NCBI GenBank assembly: GCA_907164885.2
Contig: OU015492.1
Location: 42,507,893 to 42,571,892, forward strand
Reading direction: 5' to 3'
DNA from: Dolomedes plantarius
Lineage: Eukaryota > Arthropoda > Arachnida > Araneae > Dolomedidae
Length of the DNA stretch: 64,000 nt
Part shown: positions 60,953 through 64,000 of the stretch, piece after piece
Numbering within the stretch: the stretch's first letter is position 1
Layout: each line of letters opens with the position of its first letter
Notes under the pieces: generated by a model
The model's input: the letters and a program-made list of their open reading frames with translations, nothing else
What the model was told of the DNA's origin: nothing
The model's database searches: none
Program-made: the position numbers and the translations under genes

Positions 60953-62497
60953 CACTGCTCAAAAAAATAGGGGAGCAAGCAAAGAAGTTAAGAAAACCAT
61001 GCGAGACAACCACGTATTGGCATAAAATATATAGTACACGCGTATTAATGCTCAATACAGAAAAAAAGAGGTAAAAAATGTAATTAAGCTTTAATTCTTT
61101 GAAAATACGGAAAAAAACATGAAAAGACTATTTAGGGCAACAATTTGGTTACATGTAAACGGTAAAAAAAGTATTGTTTAGAAATGATGCAATATTTTTA
61201 ATATGGCGTGTGGTCTCCTCGAACAGCTAAGACTGATGCAGACCTGTTTTCCATGGATGCGATTATGTTATCGATAAGACTTTTGGGAATACTGTTCCAC
61301 TCCTCAAGAAGTGCAATATCCGAGAGTAAAAGGAGGCCCTGGTCTCGCAGCAATGCGTCGTCCAAGCATGTCCCAAACATGCTCGATTGGATTCAGGTCT
61401 GGAGAGCACGATGGCCATTCCATACGCTGTATTGTTTCAGCTTCAAGCATGCTCTCCACAAGACGAGCTGCATGCGGTCTGGCATTATCATGCTGGAAAA
61501 CAAAGGAATCTCCAATGGCTGCAGCGTAAGGTATGACATGAGGTCTCAGTATCTCGTCTGCATACCTTCGGGCCGTCAAAGTACCATTCCGAATGATATG
61601 CAGGTCCGTACGTCCACCTATGCTTATTCCACCCCATACCATAAAACCAGTTCGTCTGTATTGTGACCTTTCACGAACGAATGTGGGGTGGGGTTATTTT
61701 GAGAGCCCCTTTCCCTCCATACCAAAACACGTCGGGTGTCCACTCCAGACCGAATCGGGACTCGTCTGTAAACAGCACTTGGCTACAATCATGTTGCTCC
61801 CAATCTCGATGTTCATCAGCCCATCTTCTTCGGGCCGCACGCTGGCGTGAAGTCAACGGAATGCAGACCATTGGCCTACGTGCATAGAGACCTCCCCGAT
61901 GAAGCCTATTACGTACTGTTTGGCTGGACACCATTCGTCCTGTTGCCAAGAGCAACTGTCTTCGCAGCTGAGTAGCATTGTCTGTTCTGTTTCGACGATC
62001 TGTTAACAGTATATACCGGTCATCAGTTGCTGTAGTGGCGCGTGGCCGACCTTGCCCTGGTCGACGTCTAACATTCCCTGTTTCTTGGAATCGATTCCAC
62101 AGCCTTGCAACGACACTTCTGGCGACTCCAACAGCGTCCGCGACACTACGTTGTGTTTGCCCGGATTCAAGTCTGCCTATAATACGCCATGCCATGGATT
62201 ACCATAAATCCCTTTTTTGAGACATTTTCAAGTCACCTTTTCTCAAAAAGAATAACTGAGCAATCGAATTTCACAGTTAAGGCAGTGAAACAGGCGTTTC
62301 TGCAACATCCCGATTTCCACCCTTATGTTCTTTTTGTTGTTTTTGACGTCATGAACTTTGATTTGCATATGAAGTTTTCTTCTTCTGTTTCCTGCTAGGC
62401 TTTAAATTATGGATGATTTATTTTATGTTACGTATCGGTGTAAGTGTTTGCGTAATTTCGATAAAACCATGTGCTCCCCTAATTGTTTTGAGCAGTG
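60953..62497 (-). mobile_element. Full-length Tc1 element, 1.55 kb
   Basis: Termini CACTGCTCAAAAAAATAGGG and the complement of CACTGCTCAAAACAATTAGG continue to GGAGCA and are flanked by TA. It sits in the junction between two R copies (TTTTATA / TATAGACTAGCTG), so it is younger than the R pair. It encodes one minus-strand DD34E transposase with few lesions. Confidence 0.95.
61198..62225 (-). pseudogene. Tc1 DD34E transposase, lightly damaged
   Basis: The probable start is ATG 62225 with a TAA eight codons later, so translation might instead begin at ATG 62195 (MAWRIIGRLESGQTQ). It holds the paired HTH domain (GVARSVVARLWNRFQETGNV), the GRPRATTATDD hinge, and LFTDESRFGLEW with the first Asp. 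A frameshift near 61650-61670 leads to MVWGGISIGGRTDLHI, QHDNARPHAAR with the second Asp and SPDLNPIEHVWD with the Glu. I count exactly 34 residues between those two, the DD34E signature. A further shift near 61330 reaches SVLAVRGDHTPY and the stop. The triad is complete; one early stop and two shifts inactivate it. Confidence 0.92.
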
Positions 62498-62504
62498 TAT
62501 ATAG

Positions 62505-62637
62505 ACTAGCTGAAAACCCAAGCTTCGCTACGGAGTACATTCAAATTAAATACAATGGTCAATGTATGCAATTAATGCCAAAAAATATAAATATATATAT
62601 TTATAACAAATGCAACGATCAATGTATACAATTTATG

Positions 62638-62687
<50 letters not shown>

Positions 62688-63188
62688 CGTAAGGGATATT
62701 TATTTTTTTTCGATAATATCCAATCGTTTGCTGTATTAGAAAGAAAAAAATATTTTTTTTTGTATATTTAGTTGTTATGCACGTGACGATAAATTTATTT
62801 AATGTACCAGAAAAAGAAATCACGTGATCATCATTTAATAAATTAAATTCTAAAAATTAATCTTTAAAAATTCCCCAAATTTCAGAAAACCGAGGTAAAG
62901 GTTCGAAAAAGATCTCAGTTTGAAGGAATTTTTAGGATCTTTCTCGTGATATAAATTTTATTACCCTCAAATTATTATTTTAAATGCAAACTTAAAGAAA
63001 GTCACTAAAATAGCTTAAAAATTTAATTTAAAAAAATCTAAGAAGAATTTTTCAAAAATCTTTCTTAGTGCATCCCTACATCATAAGAAGAATCTCCAGG
63101 CAAAATTTCAGCCTTTTAGGTCCAGCGGTTTGGTCTTTGCGTTGTATATCAATGAGTCAGTTACGGAACTTTTTTATATATATAGATA
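62505..63188 (+). repeat. Dispersed repeat R, copy d
   Basis: Begins CTAGCTGAAAACCCAAGC just after the Tc1 element and ends CAGTTACGGAAC, then TTTTTATATATATAGAT. It contains a (TA)n expansion at 62638-62682, in the same part of R where copy a has its insert and TA array. Confidence 0.8.
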
Positions 63189-63411
63189 ATCCATGGTTAC
63201 ATGTTACACAATAAGGCATGGTCAATGAAATGACAGCCTACAATTATAAATTAATTAGATTTTTTTGTTAATGACCTGTTTTCTGTCGCATCCTTTGCCA
63301 TTACGAATACCTCACATCACTTTCAGTTTGAAAATAAATGTTAAATTTTCAAATGATGAACACTACTTTAGTACTGCATTGGGCGTATTAAAATGCGACT
63401 GATCACTTTAA
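63189..63411. other. Short AT-rich spacer
   Basis: Nothing recognised between R copy d and the TTAA-type MITE. Confidence 0.5.
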
Positions 63412-63838
63412 AGCTGCTGTGTGCTAACCCTATTGGATTCGATCACTTTAGTTTTAACCTATGGAGAAAACGTGTCCAAGGATTGCTGACTTGCATTTAA
63501 AGATTTTTTATTTTTAAATTGTACTTCGTATAGATTGTACTTCGTTAGAGAAAGAAATTTCACACCTTGGGCAGTTTTAGATTTTTTTTCAAATGCAAAT
63601 AATATTTTAAAATTTAAATCTTTCGGGGAAAATCAGGTGTAGTGTGTTTCAAATGCTCATAAATTCCTTTGGTGGACAAAATTTATAAAATGAATGCTGT
63701 TGCATGGTGCAGAAAAGTTCAGGCTATCTGACAATGCCATTTTTATTTGATTATCAGTATTTATGTAGCTGTAAACAGTAGACGAATTTTATCCATGGGT
63801 TAACATTGAGGTGAGCCAATTCAATAGGGTTAACAGCC
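63412..63838. mobile_element. TTAA-type MITE, copy 2
   Basis: Matches 24672-25083 along its length (CTAACCCTA.TGGATT, ACCTATGGA, TTTATAAAATGAAT.CTGTTG, GTTCAGGCTATCT, TTGATTATCAG.ATTTATGTA). TTAA precedes it (63408-63411). The right end GGGTTAACAGCC has lost 7 bp relative to copy 1 and has no clear TTAA. Confidence 0.7.
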
Positions 63839-64000
63839 GCTCTACCTACTTAAGGCTGCTATGTACTAAGAAAAAGATCGTATTTCCCTTTTCCTCTTCT
63901 TGCAGACTCTTAAGGTGGGAGGAGTCCAGTTGACAGCTCAAGAATTCCCTCCCCCCTTAGAATTGACATTTTGAGGGATTGTAATGGCTCTCTCTCTATA
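63839..64000. other. Window end, with a lone MITE terminus
   Basis: TTAAGGCTGCTATGTACTAA at 63850 repeats the MITE terminus but is not followed by MITE body, so it is a truncated third copy. The rest is unassigned and the window ends within it. Confidence 0.5.

Overview
The window is eukaryotic, repeat-dominated intergenic DNA. It is strongly A+T-rich by eye, full of (TA)n arrays, and carries no host gene I can recognise. The mix of Tc1/mariner, Tigger, hAT, Ty3/Gypsy, a KRBA2/SCAND3-like integrase relic and tRNA-derived SINEs suggests an arthropod, most likely an arachnid such as a spider. That is inference from the repeat mix; there is no diagnostic host gene or rRNA to settle it.

Layout. 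0-15 kb: AT-rich spacer with a 177-bp duplication of codon-compatible length, SINE copies, a short hAT element with an exact 8-bp target duplication, a Harbinger-like MITE and a 64-bp minisatellite. 15-20 kb: a decayed Tc1 element, then a four-layer nest (hAT element, head-to-tail pair of an unclassified repeat 'R', LTR-like insert, TA array). 20-29 kb: SINEs, a Tc1-type MITE, duplicated AT-rich sequence, a TTAA-flanked MITE, a second hAT copy and a gag fragment. 29-37 kb: a KRBA2/SCAND3-like integrase pseudogene and an old, complete but broken Gypsy element. 37-43 kb: a solo LTR, a truncated Tc1, a SINE with 13-bp target duplications and a SINE-in-SINE. 43-55 kb: a Tigger/pogo element, a minus-strand LTR element lacking RT/RNase H and carrying a C2H2-finger segment in their place, and a young Gypsy element with almost identical LTRs and only two visible lesions. 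55-64 kb: a perfect hairpin, a Tc1 element in a TA array, a solo LTR, a second R dimer split by a complete Tc1 element, and another TTAA-type MITE.

Organising theme: TA arrays act as landing sites. LTR elements sit in them with apparent TATA or ATAT duplications, and Tc1/Tigger elements use the TA dinucleotide. The most unusual item is the minus-strand LTR element at 45.7-49.2 kb. Its gag-protease frame runs, with stop codons but no frameshift, through a Pro/Asn/Arg-rich zinc-finger segment that looks like a captured cellular coding sequence, and into the integrase tail.
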